Positions 9,901-19,423 of a stretch of DNA of 64,000 nt are shown piece by piece. Source of the DNA: Lamellibrachia columna (Eukaryota; Annelida; Polychaeta; Sabellida; Siboglinidae). The stretch is taken from positions 39,540,439 to 39,604,438 of the forward strand of contig OY759267.1 of assembly GCA_963662155.1 (NCBI GenBank), given 5' to 3'. The notes beneath the pieces were generated by a model, which was given only the letters and a program-made list of their open reading frames with translations, was not told where the DNA came from and made no database searches. The position numbers and the translations under genes are program-made. Position 1 is the first letter of the stretch; each line of letters starts with the position of its first letter.

Positions 9901-12900
9901 TTTCATGATATTTATTAAATGTCTATGTACATATGTACAAAATACAAAGAAGAAAACAAGAATTAAGACTATAAGTCCCACCAGTGACTGTATTTCCAAA
10001 GTTCAGCTAAATTACCAGTTATGTAGAAGGAACGTTGTTTTATCTCTTTTTGGAGCTACAATCCAAAGTGTTACGAATAGAACCAGTTACATAGGAGTGT
10101 TGATGTATCTCTTTTGGAGCTACAATCCAAAGTGTTACGAATAGAACCAGTTACATAGGAGTGTTGATGTATCTCTTTTTGAGCTTCAATCCAAAGTGTT
10201 ACGAATAGAACCAGTTACATAGGAGTGTTGATGTATCTCTTTTTGGAGCTACAATCCAAAGCGTTACGAATAGAACCAGTTACATAGGAGTGTTGATGTA
10301 TCTCTTTTTTTGAGCTTCAATCCAAAGTATTAATAGCAGAGTCGATGGTGGTCAGTCATTCCGATGTCCCGTATCTGAAGTGCTTTTTCTTTATTCTCTG
10401 ATGCAAGTAGTTGTTTGTAGAGCAAGCCAACTTTATTTAACGATGGTGTGTTCTCACAATAAGCATAATGTATGGTTGTGGAGTTACACTTCCCTCACCA
10501 AACACATCTAAAGTGTTTCTGCTGGTCTTGCAGGAGTTCTGCCCACCCAAGCGAGTCTTGTTGGTCAGCCCAAGTCACCCATCGTTGGCCAAAACAGTCA
10601 GATGATCAAGAGTCCGACACAGATCCGATTCAGCAACCAACCAACACTGGTGACTAACAATGCCCAGCTGCTCAGTGGCAACCAGGCCATGCTCAACCAC
10701 TTCCAGGTATTGCTTTCAATAACTGAATGAACAGACTTGTTTACTTGCGGGGTGCGGTGGCTTAGTGATTAGCTAGTCGTTGCTCCAGTTTGTTCAACTG
10801 TATAAGTGTGTACCTTCTACTACTAGCTAGTCGTTGCTCCAGTTTGTTCAACTGTATAAGTGTGTACCTACTACCTGGCTACAGACAGAGGTGGCTGTGT
10901 GAACGAATACTCTGTGCAGTAATTGCAGCCTTACTGAATGCGAGTCGAAATGACTTGGAATGAACCGGTCTGCCATGGGTGAAGTGTAAAGCACTTTGAG
11001 CAGTCCCAAGGACTGCATACCACGCTATATAAGAACATACCTTTGTGTTTATACCTGGCTCTTTGTTGAGGTGTTCAGTACACTAAAATCATGATTGCTT
11101 CATTGTAAATTGTTTTATTCCGGTTTTGCTTTCAGGTCCTTGTTCAACCTACAAGACACAAATGCACAAGAAACATTGTTTTAAAGTTTTTATGATAGTA
11201 CACTGATCATTCTAGATTTGTTCACCAGGACCCTGATCGTTCTAGATTTGTTCACCAGGACCCTGATCGTTCTAGATTTGTTCACCAGGACCCTGATCGT
11301 TCTAGATTTGTTCACCAGGACCCTGATCATTCTAGATTTGTCCACCAGGACACTGATCATTCCAGATTAGTTCACCAGGACACTTATCGTTCTCGATTTG
11401 TTCACCAGGACCCTGATCATTCTAGATTTGTTCACCAGGACCCTGAGCGTTCTAGATTTGTTCACCAGGACACTGATCGTTCTAGATTTGTTCACCAGGA
11501 CACTTATCGTTCTCGATTTGTTCACCAGGACCCTGATCATTCTAGATTTGTTCACCAGGACCCTGAGCGTTCTAGATTTGTTCACCAGGACACTGATCAT
11601 TCTAGATTTGTTCACCAGGACCCTGAGCGTTCTAGATTTGTTCACCAGGACACTGATCGTTCTAGATTTGTTCACCAGGACACTGATCGTTCTAGATTTG
11701 TTCACCAGGACCCTGATCATTCTAGATTTGTCCACCAGGACACTGATCATTCCAGATTAGTTCACCAGGACACTTATCGTTCTCGATTTGTTCACCAGGA
11801 CCCTGATCATTCTAGATTTGTTCACCAGGACCCTGAGCGTTCTAGATTTGTTCACCAGGACACTGATCATTCTAGATTTGTTCACCAGGACCCTGAGCGT
11901 TCTAGATTTGTTCACCAGGACACTGATTGTTCTAGATTTGTTCACCAGGACACTGATCGTTCTAGATTTGTTCACCAGGACACTGGTCATTCTAGATTTG
12001 TTCACCAGGACACTGGTCGTCCTAGATTTGGTCACCAGGACACTGATCGTTCTAGATTTGTTCACCAGGACACTGGTCGTTCTAGATTTGTTCACCAGGA
12101 CACTGGTCGTTCTAGATTTGTTCACCAGGACACTGATCGTTTTACTTGCATTACTAATATGGTACCTGGTGGTAGCATTGACACGTTGTTTTGTAATGTG
12201 GACATTGCTTTCAGGCTATCGCTTCCTTGCAACAGAACATCCCCCTTGCCCAGCAACTGGCCTCCCAGACAGGGACCATCCTCAGCACCCAGCCCCTCTA
12301 CATCCGCACCACAGGACCCATTCTACAACCTCAGACGGTCATTGGTAATGTCCAAGCTGTGGCGCCGACCCTTGGCAAGTCGGGGTCAGATGTCAGGGGT
12401 CAGCTGCGCACTGTCGTGCCAGGGCAGGGTGTGAAAGGTGTGTGGGGCAGAAACGTTATTATGCTGGGTGTTGTTTTTAGCTCATGTCTACCTAGTTTCT
12501 GTACACGTGCAATCTGTACAAATTTGCCAAGTACGTATCATTGAAAAGCTTCTGGAAAAGTGTTGAAATGTGATTGTTATAAACATGTAATTCAAGGCAT
12601 GCACTTTTACTAATTAGCATAGAAGTTAATGCAAGACGTAGTAATTAAATATGGTACACTGGTGGATAAGCTGTCAGTGATTCACAATCTGTTTGGTGTG
12701 TAGTATACAAGAACTGATATGTACTCTAACAATTACAAGTTTGTATAATTAACCATCACAGAGCAATTTCATTCTATTAATTGGCTGATACACTTAAAAG
12801 CGAATTTCCGAAAAACAGCAGGAATAGGGAATGATACCATCCCATCCAATATTTAGATTCTACTAAATGGTCGATTCTATTAAGTGGAGTCCATTGTGCT

Positions 12901-15900
12901 ATGCTGTTGTGCTCTTTATTTGGTTTATATGTTTCCCTCCTTGTGTCCTTCATAGCTGTACCAAACATTCTGCCCCACATTGCGCGCACCACAACACCAG
13001 TGCAGACATCTCAGAGAATGCTGTCGGTCGCTTCTGCGACACAAGGGGGCGCTACTAGCAAGGGCGTCCAGACCAGCCACAGTAAACAGATGGCTAAAGT
13101 GCGCACGCCCAAGAATCAAACATCAAAGACATCTGCAGTGGGTCGAAACATGGTGCAGCAACAGCACCACTCGTGGAGCGGTGCCACCGCCGGTGGTTGT
13201 CAACCACCGACGGCAAAAGTTCAACCAAAACCTGTGCAGCAAATGAAGAAATCTGACGCCACGAAGTGTGACGCCAAAATGAGCAGCGCCCCGTTACAAG
13301 CAACACAGAAGGCAAGCACCAGCATGCTAGTGGCGCCCTCACCCACCCCTGTGGCCAACAGCAGCATAGTGCAGGTTCTGTGTCACACCAACGGCAAAGC
13401 TGCAGATAAGCTAGTGGTCGCCACAACATCGGCAAAGACAGTGATTCCTGCCATTGGAACGGCGGCCGAGCAGCCGAAGTTGTCTCAGTTGACTGCCACT
13501 GGGGGAGCCACTACGACGAGTGGAAATAAGAAACAGCGGGCGATTGTGAAACCGCATATACTCACTCACGTTATTGAAGGGTTCATTATTCAGGAGGCGG
13601 CAGAACCATTCCCTGTGAGTGTCTGTCTACTACTACTACTAATGTTTATTAACTATTACATATGATTAATCTAGCAAAGTATTTAGGAGCTGTAATTCTA
13701 GTTGGAGTCAGCATACGTCTTTCCATTTTGTACCTTTTGCTAGTTTTGTCTTCCTGTGCGTCTGCTGTAGGAATCACGATGAATACATTATAAAGGACAC
13801 TGTAGTTAGGCATTCTCTGTGAGAAAATATGTCGTGCTACTTTTTTTAGCATTCGTGGCTGCAAAAATTATGATTTGGTCTAACGAACTGTTCGGAGATC
13901 ACAAGGAAATACACATCATAACTTTCCTCCAAGGTGTTAACAGCGCAGTCATATGCCAGTTTACCAAGAAATCTCTCCTGCACATTCATTAGTTGAGCTC
14001 TCTCCCGTCCTAATTCTATGTTACTGTTGTTTTATGACTGAGTCGATATTGTGCATGTGGGTACAGGTGGAGAGGTCCTCCCTGCTCACAGACTCTGCTA
14101 CATGTCAACCACCAGCTACTTCTGAGAAGAATGGCGAGTCTGCATCAGTGCAGCCGACACAGGAGACTATCAGTGCTCCTGACACGGCGTCCGTCCTTCC
14201 CAAGATGAAGTCTCGGTCCAAGTCACAGAGCCGCAGGCACGGTATGCCTCCTCCTCCTGCTTTTGTTATCAGACCTCTGTTGTGAGAATCTAAAGATGTT
14301 GCTGGGGTCCATCAAATCATAACATTTATGTGGGCTAATGAGTTAGTGAAGCTAGCAAAAACGGAGGGAGCACAATATTTGATTTAGAAGGAATCATGAA
14401 AGGTAAGTGAGTGAAACTCACTCTAGTCGTAAAACTCCCGCAGTGACCTGACTAGAGGGATGAACCGGGTTGTTTGTGGCTAAGAAATTGTTTGCCAAAT
14501 TGTAAATTTTCTTGTTTGTGGCTAACAAATTGTAAATGGCCAGGTGGAATGAAGAGTGAAAAGTGTTGTGTGTGACAGTGCAATTACATGATGATGGCTG
14601 CAGTAGAGTGTTGGACTGGGGTTCAAAACCAAAACTAGAATAAATTGTGCAAACACTTAACATCGTCTTATGAAACTAACATTGCGTGTAGAACGGTTTC
14701 TTTTACATTGGTTTATACATCAGCCACCATACATTCATACAAAGTTGATCATTTTATTCCATGTTCTTCAGTGCGCTGTAGGTTTAACTGAAGGGACATT
14801 GGGAAAAGACAAGATAAATGATGTGTTTAGTTCACCGCCCCGTGTCACTCTCTGCAGGTTCTGGAAACATGACCAAGCTGAAATGTGAGTTTTGTGGCAA
14901 GATTGACTTTGCCTACAAATTTCGCCGTTCAAAACGCTTCTGTTCGATGGCGTGTGCCAAACGCTACAATGTTGGCTGTTCACGTCGCATGGCCCTGTTC
15001 AAGACAACATCGGGGGCGCGATATGTGCGCAAGAAACGCTCGAGTCACATGAAGATATGGAAGCAGAGCGGAGGGCGAATAAGTAGCGGCCCCCTACAGA
15101 GGGTGAGAAATCACAAATGAAAACTGGTTTGATTTGTCAGTATTTAATTCACTGTAATAACTGTCCAGTTTTGCACAACGTTAAAATATAAATGAAGGAT
15201 TTCGGGGCAAAATGCAATAAAGGCCAATTAGAGCAACATTTCTGAATGGATGAAATTTCAGAATCTGCAATAAAGATTTAACCTTTTGCAACCATTTATG
15301 ATGTTTGATTCTTAATCATATCATGTACGAGTTTCCATCTACATTCTCAGGATAAAACACAGAAGTGAGTTTGTCTCAAAAACAAAACACAGATACTAAG
15401 ATAAGTTTGTGTGGTGACACAGCTGTCCTCTTGCAGCGACACTGACACACTGTATGTTTCAGACGGACGTTGGTTTTGATAGCGGAGAAGAGAACCGCCA
15501 TATCATAGATGATGATGCTGGGGCTACGTCAGCACCCTCTGTGCCGGAGTCAAGTACAGAGTCGTCAGAGCCCAGTGGCTCCTGCAGTGGTCATGAGGAG
15601 AGCTCAAGTCCACGCTCGCCCCCCGAGCTCCAACGTGTCACCGACATGGAGGTAGAGGGTGAGGAGGTGCTGCCACCTAGCAGGAAGCATCCATCTCAGT
15701 GGACGGTGAGTTGTGTCTAGCGTAAAGCTGGGTTTGTGATGTGAATGGTTGAACAAACTGTACATAGCTAATTTGTCGGCTTCAACTTCTGCGTTTACAT
15801 GACAAGATTAGCTTATTTAGTGCTTCACCGTGGCCTGGGCATTGACCGTCTGTGACAGTAGTGGCAGATAGATTATTCATAGCAATGGTTTGTATTATTC

Positions 15901-16358
15901 CTTAGGTTTTATTGTTTAAAAGAAGACTACTTTCCTGTAAAGAAGGCAATATTGTTCAGGTGAAGTTGCGAATTGGCCAAGAAACATTGATAACCACCAT
16001 TTGGTATTTGTTTAGTTATTTGTTTATACCCAAGCCATGTGGGACATGCACAAGTCTGTTATCTAGCGACATCACTGTACCAATGGACACTAACAACTGC
16101 CATAAACAAGAGAAACATCTTCACTTTCCTGCCACTAATTATTGCTTCCGTCTGCTCCAGGTGAGTGAAGTGCTACAGTTCATCCAGGATCTGCCCGGCT
16201 GCTGCGTGTACGCGGACGAGTTCAGTCGGCAGGAGATTGATGGCCAGGCGCTGATGCTTCTCAAGGAGGACCACCTCATGACGACGATGAACATCAAACT
16301 TGGTCCTGCTCTCAAGATCTGTGCTCGTATCAACACACTGAAGGACGAGCTGAGCTAG
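6707..16358 (+). CDS. PHC: Polyhomeotic-like PRC1 subunit (PHC), 12 coding exons
   Basis: Polyhomeotic is a core subunit of Polycomb repressive complex 1 and compacts chromatin through SAM polymerisation in the nucleus. Coding exons: 6707-6937, 7869-8061, 8503-8627, 9045-9132, 9746-9892, 10534-10706, 12215-12437, 12956-13614, 14067-14241, 14858-15102, 15463-15705, 16161-16358. They sum to 2700 nt (899 residues plus stop), and phase is conserved at every junction. Residues 1-590 are low-complexity, Gln/Thr/Val/Pro-rich; HD1 is at about 592-620, the FCS zinc finger at 681-704 and the SAM domain at about 833-899. This is the family order and a typical length (about 850-1000). The first coding exon follows an acceptor at 6691, so a 5' untranslated exon lies upstream but was not located. 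An additional N-terminal exon cannot be excluded. Confidence 0.93.
9746..9892 (+). CDS. PHC: PHC exon with in-frame TVIPQQQ repeats
   Basis: Four 21-bp units encode PQQQ(T/A)V-I repeats at about residues 213-241, part of the Gln-rich N-terminal half of polyhomeotic. It is a coding minisatellite that keeps frame. The acceptor is TTTATACAG and the donor CTAG|GTGGGT, phase 1 at both ends. Confidence 0.85.
   Translation, partial: STRSNRQSSRSNKRSSRSNRRSSRSNRLLQQCLVKNLCCRGSQWLLGS
10014..10333. repeat. ~65-bp minisatellite in PHC intron 5
   Basis: About five tandem copies of a ~65-bp unit containing CCAGTTACATAGGAGTGTTG and GTATCTCTTTTTGGAGC. The main difference between copies is GGAGCTACAATCC versus GAGCTTCAATCC. 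Confidence 0.85.
10748..11050 (+). mobile_element. tRNA-derived SINE in PHC intron 6
   Basis: The head reads GGTGGCTTAGTGATTAG, a tRNA-type A box, and the 3' end reads AGCAGTCCCAAGGACTGCAT followed by CGCTATATAAGAAC. The same 3' end, reverse-complemented, is found at 20,160-20,230, so the two loci hold one SINE family. This copy has lost a clear B box and contains a ~50-bp internal tandem duplication (CTAGTCGTTGCTCCAGTTTG twice, about 10,770-10,867). Confidence 0.72.
11205..12145. repeat. 30-bp minisatellite in PHC intron 6, ~31 units
   Basis: The unit is TTCACCAGGA + 10 variable bases + TCTAGATTTG. The variable decamer takes a few states (CCCTGATCGT, CCCTGATCAT, CCCTGAGCGT, CACTGATCGT, CACTTATCGT) and marked variants recur in blocks, which shows segmental duplication. 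Open frames of 120-186 codons on both strands are artefacts of a 30-bp period without stops. The array ends about 70 bp before the acceptor of PHC exon 7. Confidence 0.95.
12778..12900 (+). repeat. Interspersed repeat copy shared with 18.8-19.0 kb
   Basis: Contains AACAGCAGGAATAGGGAATG and the motif TACTAAATGG, then GATTCTATTAAGTGG. The reverse complement of 18,810-18,985 carries the same blocks in the same order. Repeated CTATTAAG(C/T)G motifs near both ends look like a small DNA-transposon derivative. The family is not identified. Confidence 0.55.
12956..13614 (+). CDS. PHC: PHC exon 8, carries HD1
   Basis: The longest PHC exon. Most of it is Thr/Ser/Gln/Lys-rich linker. The last 22 codons encode the HD1 homology segment (KPHILTHVIEGFIIQE, then AAEPFP), continued by VERSSLL in the next exon; this block is diagnostic for the polyhomeotic family and lies N-terminal to the FCS finger. 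Donor CCCT|GTGAGT. Confidence 0.92.
14858..15102 (+). CDS. PHC: PHC exon 10, FCS zinc finger
   Basis: Encodes the FCS (Phe-Cys-Ser) zinc finger: Cys681, Cys684, Cys700 and Cys704 within KCEFCGK and RFCSMACAKRYN. In the family this finger binds RNA/DNA. A basic tail (RKKRSSHMKIWK) follows. Acceptor CTCTGCAG, donor AGAGG|GTGAGA. Confidence 0.95.
16161..16358 (+). CDS. PHC: PHC terminal exon, SAM domain
   Basis: Together with the last codons of the preceding exon (QWT) this gives WTVSEVLQFIQDLPGC and on through the SAM fold: DEFSRQEIDGQALMLL, then LGPALKICARI, ending KDELS-stop. The SAM domain polymerises head-to-tail and is needed for Polycomb clustering. The protein ends directly after it, as in other PHC proteins. 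Confidence 0.95.
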   Translation: MSEVLQFIQDLPGCCVYADEFSRQEIDGQALMLLKEDHLMTTMNIKLGPALKICARINTLKDELS

Positions 16359-17061
16359 GAACCATTGGTTGTGTCCATGTGCTACGTACAGTGGTGTTGT
16401 GTTGTCTACGTTGTGACTCTTCAGGCACAAACATGTTTCATGACGGAGAAGTATTTGCAGAAATTCACCCGTTGTCAGATGCGACCGTATAGGTCCATTA
16501 ACGGCGTCTTAGACAGTAATGTCAAACTTTGTTGGACTATGATCCAGCTGGCGCGTTTATTTTACAAACTGGTCATTAGTACTGTTGTCTTTGGTGTTTT
16601 GTCTATGTCTAGTTTGATCAGCTGAATTTGTGTGTGCTGCATCAGTTGAATCGAGTCTAGTTTGGTGACATTATGGCTATATTTGTGGGGCGTGTTCTAC
16701 AAATTCTGTATTGGCGGAGGCTGGCAATGCTGTAAGTTTAATGTTAGCTCTGTTATCTGCTATAGTTGTTCGAGTTATGATTAGGCTTGAGGTAGTTTTT
16801 TCATGGTGATCATGTTAACAAAATTTAGCTGTAGTATATTGTGTATAGTCTATCATTGCTGCTATCGAATGTTTTGTTTTATGTGTAGACACATCATTCT
16901 CATTTGCCACTATAATATTACACACGGACATATACACATACATATTACATGCGCACACAGCCACACACGCACACACAACAATAACTAACATTACGTTATG
17001 CCCAGCTAACTAGGAAACGACGCAACTAAAACGGTGTTTGTTTATAACAGGTAGATTTCCT
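16359..17061 (+). other. Probable PHC 3' UTR / intergenic
   Basis: No coding exon. Sequence after the PHC stop, including a short CA-rich patch (about 16,920-16,985). Probably transcribed as 3' UTR, since the first plausible AATAAA signals lie further downstream (17,415 and 17,958). Confidence 0.45.
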
Positions 17062-17306
17062 GTCTAGGCTTGCAGGCTACATCACGCCAGCAAGGCTTGC
17101 AGGCTACATCATGGCAGCAAGGCTTGCAGGCTACATCACGCCAGCAAGGCTTGCAGGCTACATCACGCCAGCAAGGCTTGCAGGCTACATCACGCCAGCA
17201 AGGCTTGCAGGCTACATCACGCCAGCAAGGCTTGCAGGCTACATCACGCCAGCAAGGCTTGCAGGCTACATCACGCCAGCAAGGCTTGCAGGCTACATCA
17301 TGGCAG
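17062..17306. repeat. 27-bp minisatellite, ~9 units
   Basis: Tandem GGCTTGCAGGCTACATCACG + CCAGCAA units. Two units carry ATGGCAG instead of ACGCCAG, one near each end. The period is a multiple of three, so both strands show open frames that should not be taken as genes. Confidence 0.93.
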
Positions 17307-17695
17307 CAACGACGTATACAACTGTTAAGTGTATTTCCAGTGGTTGTCATGTAATGGATGAATATTTATTAGTTTCCCTGGCAGTGTCAATCCAGGTAAT
17401 GTCAAATGACATAAAATAAAGATGACATAAAGATGACGCTAAGTGACTGGCTACATTTGAGTAATGTCGTCGTGTAGTATCATGAAACAGTTTACCAGCA
17501 GAACATTATCTTTTCAAATAAATACTTGCCAGTATGCTTGTTTGCAAATTTAAGTTCAGACATGTTTACGCATATGTGGTGATAATCATATCATAGTATT
17601 CTTAAACATTTGTTACTTATTAGAAATTGTGGCAAAAATACATTTTAATAAAAACCTACCTATTGATATTTGCACATGAAAGTTGTTATTGTATG

Positions 17696-17776
17696 TCTAT
17701 AGGCATCAGGGTTGTTCAACAGCTGTAGGCATCAGGGGTGTTCAACAGCTGTAGGCATCAGGGGTGTTCAACAGGG
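17696..17776. repeat. ~27-bp minisatellite, 3 units
   Basis: Three copies of TAGGCATCAGGGGTGTTCAA followed by CAGCTG, the last one truncated at its 3' side. Confidence 0.85.
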
Positions 17777-17941
17777 GATTGTGGCAACTGGAAGTTGTCT
17801 GCATTTTACACACTTGGACACGAGTAGTAGACTTCATGGTAGTGGTGTGTTTCATTTCCAGTATAAATGTAACATAAATGTAATAATATTGGCAGTCCAA
17901 CTGTCTAGTGACAAACTTTGTTGTGATGTTGAATGAATAAG

Positions 17942-17963
17942 TTTATTCTCCGTAACAAATAAA
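17942..17963. terminator. Opposed candidate poly(A) signals between PHC and PGD
   Basis: A minus-strand AATAAA (TTTATT at 17,942) and a plus-strand AATAAA (17,958) lie within 22 bp between two convergent genes. The hexamers are seen; their use is inferred. Another plus-strand AATAAA at 17,415-17,420 is an alternative for PHC. Confidence 0.35.
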
Positions 17964-18809
17964 GCATCTAAGAAAGAGACGTTGCCACAAATGTATTCTG
18001 GGTGCTATGACAAGGATTTCCAACACCTTTATTTTTGGTCCACAATCATTACATGTAAGATGTCAAATGAACATTGCTGTTTATAACTGTTTAAAATAAA
18101 ATATACATGATAAATGTATAATTATTATACACTAGAAAATTCCTTACAATACTTAAATAAGCTGGAAATAAAACAGCATTTGATACTTTATACCAGCTTA
18201 CCCATAACAAGATGTTATATAACAATGTGATTTACATATATGCCACTATAATAGAATCTAAACGAAATATGAATAAAAATATTAGTGTTAACAAACTCAG
18301 ACACTCCTATTTTGTGACACTGAGTTATCCCTCCAGTGAAATTGCATTGATGAATGGTTGCTATGGTTTCATTACTTTACCAACAAAGCAACCATGTATT
18401 GGTGTTATCTCAGGCAACACCATAAAGTAACTGGCACTTCTAGACAGGATGTTACAAAAACATAAACTTAGCTTATAGGACAAACACAATTCATGGTACG
18501 TATTAATGGATCCACATTGCAGAGAAGTACCTTGTTTTACAGATTAAACTTAACCGTAATGTTTAATATCCAGAATGACATGTATTCAAAACTTAACAAA
18601 ATCAAATCAAAACATTTTCCATTTTAGAAATGGACATATCCATGTGACATGTAATGGCAGTGTGGAAATGTGGACGTCATCATTAGCAAAATGATGCCTG
18701 GTCAGTATTTAACACAAGTGACTACAATCACACCTGCATCATTTGTGGTCATTCAAGATTACCCTCGGTGCATTTATGTCTAGATACTAGTTACACATAC
18801 AGAGCCATC

Positions 18810-18985
18810 TCAAAAATGCGTGTTAATGGTATGCAGAGTGGGCTCCGCTTTCAAGAATCGCAGATGACAGAATCAGCCATTTAGTAGAGACAATCATTCC
18901 CTATTCCTGCTGTGTTAAAATTTGCTGCTTAAGTGGATCAGTCCCTTAATAGAATCAAATTATTCTGGCCCTAAGTGACTCTATT
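18810..18985 (-). repeat. Interspersed repeat copy shared with 12.8 kb
   Basis: On the minus strand it reads TTCTGCTTAATAGAGTC, ACAGCAGGAATAGGGAATG and TACTAAATGGCTGATTC, parallel to 12,778-12,900 on the plus strand. Same unidentified family in opposite orientation. Confidence 0.55.
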
Positions 18986-19303
18986 AAGCAGAATACACTA
19001 CAATATCTCAATTGCCATGACAGCAGAACAAGAAGTAAATGTACCGAACTGAATGTGTTATAACATTGAAACAAAGTCAATATGCGTTGTCTATTCGTGT
19101 AACTAGTATCATTGATTTATGTACGTCTAAATTTTTTTAACAAATTTGTAGCATCAGTGATCATAATATACTTAATTAAGCGTTTCTGGGGACCGTTCGA
19201 TCATAGCTAAGGAGCTAATGAGCTCATAAGAACCTTAGTGAAGCAGTACCCTGATCACACTGGGAGTATCCATCCTGGCTGTGGAGCACTCTGAGGTGGC
19301 TGG

Positions 19304-19423
19304 TCACACCTCGTAGGTAGTGGACGAGACATTGCCGCCGTGACCTGTCCAGTTGGTGTGAACAAACTTGCCTGGGTCAGACTGCAGCTCGTATGTGTGC
19401 GCACCAAAGTAGTCGCGCTGTGC
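19304..19423 (-). CDS. PGD: PGD terminal exon
   Basis: Encodes [20 protein letters not shown], then [19 protein letters not shown] and stop. It supplies the Arg and His that reach into the partner subunit's active site, followed by the C-terminal tail. Confidence 0.95.
   Translation of the reverse strand, partial: AQRDYFGAHTYELQSDPGKFVHTNWTGHGGNVSSTTYEV

Larger units (their letters stand above)
17777..19303. other. PHC-PGD tail-to-tail intergenic region
   Basis: Contains no supported exon. Candidate poly(A) signals are AATAAA at 17,958-17,963 for the plus strand and TTTATT (AATAAA on the minus strand) at 17,942-17,947. The interspersed repeat at 18,810-18,985 also lies here. Confidence 0.5.

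Noticed and set aside
11367..12348. Frames of 120-186 codons over the 30-bp array
   Set aside because: Intronic minisatellite of PHC. The only real coding part is the downstream exon 12,215-12,437, in another frame.
14585..14640. tRNA-like stretch (GCTGCAGTAGAGTGTTGGAC, then GGTTCAAAACC)
   Set aside because: A and B boxes are too close and no stems form; at most a SINE relic, too short to annotate.
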